Source: Betaproteobacteria bacterium
GTDB taxonomy: Bacteria > Pseudomonadota > Gammaproteobacteria > Burkholderiales > Rhodocyclaceae
Direction of reading: 5' to 3'
Assembly: GCA_016880375.1 (NCBI GenBank)
Contig: JAEHDO010000530.1
Location: 1-12,202 of the forward strand
Length of the DNA stretch: 12,202 bases
Shown: positions 11,688 to 12,202 of the stretch, in pieces
Layout of the letters: the number at the start of each line of letters is the position of its first letter
How positions within the stretch are numbered: the first letter of the stretch is position 1
Notes under the pieces: model-generated
What the model saw: the letters and a program-made list of their open reading frames with translations, nothing else
What the model was told of the DNA's origin: nothing
Database searches by the model: none
Translations under genes and position numbers: made by a program

Positions 11688-11716
11688 TTGTCTAGTTCGC
11701 TTGAGCCGGTTCTAAT
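11688..11716 (+). promoter_or_regulatory. Candidate promoter for rluC
   Basis: TTGTCT (11688-11693, four consensus bases) and TCTAAT (11711-11716, five consensus bases) are spaced by 17 bp. Transcription would begin near 11723, about 117 nt before the rluC ATG. That transcript would be antisense to roughly 100 nt of the proposed rne leader. It is supported only by hexamer match. Confidence 0.35.
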
Positions 11717-11729
11717 CGGCTGCACCCCG

Positions 11730-11766
11730 GCGCGCTGTCCATGCCACTTCGGGTCATGGGGCGCGC
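11730..11766. repeat. Long imperfect GC-rich hairpin in the rne-rluC gap
   Basis: Arms GCGCGC (11730-11735) with CCATG (11739-11743) pair with CATGG (11755-11759) and GCGCGC (11761-11766), leaving a 3/1 internal loop and an 11-nt apical loop. It is a stable structure on either strand, with no T tract to suggest termination. Confidence 0.5.
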
Positions 11767-11827
11767 ATCCGGAACCAACCTGAATTATTCTTCATGGCAG
11801 GTTCCCAAGGTGGGCAAACCAGTCGAC

Positions 11828-11856
11828 AGTATATTCAAAATGAAGGGGTTAAGCAA
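11828..11856 (-). promoter_or_regulatory. Candidate rne promoter
   Basis: On the minus strand TTGCTT (11856-11851, three consensus bases) and TATACT (11833-11828, five consensus bases) are spaced by 17 bp. Transcription would start near 11821 and give an rne leader of about 350 nt. The -35 element lies within the first codons of rluC. The weak -35 keeps the confidence low. Confidence 0.35.
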
Positions 11857-12202
11857 AGCTTCCGTTACCCGCCAGCGGATCGGCGAGGAAGCGGAAGGCC
11901 AGCGCATAGATAACTACCTCCTGCGCGTCTGCAAGGGGGTACCGAAAAGCCACGTCTATCGCATCCTCAGAAGCGGCGAGGTGCGTGTCAACAGCAAGCG
12001 GGTCGGACCCGAGTACCGACTTCAGCCAGGCGATGAAGTGCGTATCCCCCCCCTGCAACTTGGCGCCGAGCGAAAACCGGTGGTACCGGTCGGGCGGGAA
12101 TACCGCATTGTCCATGAGGATGACGGCTTGCTGGTGGTCGACAAGCCGTCTGGCATGGCTGTGCATGGCGGCAGCGGGGTGAGTTTTGGCGTCATCGAGC
12201 AA
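11840..12202 (+). CDS. rluC: 23S rRNA pseudouridine synthase RluC, 5' part only
   Basis: RluC makes pseudouridines at positions 955, 2504 and 2580 (E. coli numbering) of 23S rRNA. The window holds 121 codons and the frame stays open to the last base. An S4 RNA-binding domain occupies about 18-75 ([24 protein letters not shown], then [12 protein letters not shown] and GDEVRIPP). It is followed by the start of the RsuA/RluA catalytic domain with [14 protein letters not shown] and FGVIEQ. The catalytic HRLD motif lies beyond the edge. The HGGSG-SFGVIE stretch and the position divergent from rne, as in E. coli, favour RluC over RluD or RluA. No Shine-Dalgarno sequence precedes the ATG; an in-frame GTG at 11810 with GCAGG upstream would add ten residues. 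Confidence 0.93.
   Translation, partial: MKGLSKASVTRQRIGEEAEGQRIDNYLLRVCKGVPKSHVYRILRSGEVRVNSKRVGPEYRLQPGDEVRIPPLQLGAERKPVVPVGREYRIVHEDDGLLVVDKPSGMAVHGGSGVSFGVIEQ

Larger units (their letters stand above)
11469..11821 (-). promoter_or_regulatory. Putative long structured 5' leader of rne, in the gene-free rne-rluC gap
   Basis: No gene is visible in the 371 bp between rne and rluC. If rne starts from the candidate promoter at 11828-11856, its leader is about 350 nt and contains several inverted repeats (11596-11618, 11651-11669, 11675-11701, 11704-11721, 11730-11766, 11771-11805). In E. coli the rne leader is also several hundred nucleotides long and its hairpins let RNase E repress its own mRNA. 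A similar role here is inferred from position and structure, not from sequence identity. Confidence 0.45.

Noticed and set aside
11849..12202. 117-codon minus-strand frame at the right edge
   Set aside because: It is antisense to the conserved S4 and catalytic start of RluC.

Overview
The window is ordinary chromosomal housekeeping DNA, GC-rich and densely coding. Gene content, protein sequence and the rne/rluC divergent pair point to a betaproteobacterium. A Rhodocyclales-like or related lineage is my best guess, from memory of the families and not from a search. I see no phage, insertion sequence, CRISPR array, tRNA, rRNA or defence locus.

Left part (1-5311, minus strand): one compact operon, dapC-dapD-pilU-dapE-prmB in transcription order. 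It is read leftward from a good sigma70-type promoter at 5283-5311. dapC, dapD and dapE give three consecutive steps of the succinylase branch of diaminopimelate/lysine synthesis. pilU (type IV pilus retraction ATPase) is inserted between dapD and dapE. prmB (ribosomal protein uL3 glutamine methyltransferase) closes the visible part and runs off the left edge. The junctions are tight: an 11-nt gap, a 27-nt gap, a TGATG overlap and an ATGA overlap.

Middle part (5301-8787, plus strand): a ten-helix EamA/DMT-family transporter, then uvrB (excision-repair helicase subunit) 32 nt later, then a low-molecular-weight protein-tyrosine phosphatase whose ATG overlaps the uvrB stop. A perfect 17-bp inverted repeat starts immediately after the phosphatase stop and forms a bidirectional terminator shared with rne, which converges from the right. 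Phosphatase codons 21-41 form a striking AT-rich patch.

Right part (8802-12202): rne (RNase E, 888 aa, with a long Arg/Pro/Glu-rich tail) on the minus strand and the start of rluC (23S rRNA pseudouridine synthase) on the plus strand. They are separated by 371 bp without a gene. That gap is rich in inverted repeats, and a plausible rne promoter at its far end would give a leader of about 350 nt. This resembles the long autoregulatory rne leader known in Escherichia coli.

I found no previously undescribed system. The points most worth a second look are the AT-rich patch in the phosphatase gene, the structured rne-rluC intergenic region, pilU inside the lysine operon, and the apparently leaderless or SD-less start of uvrB.
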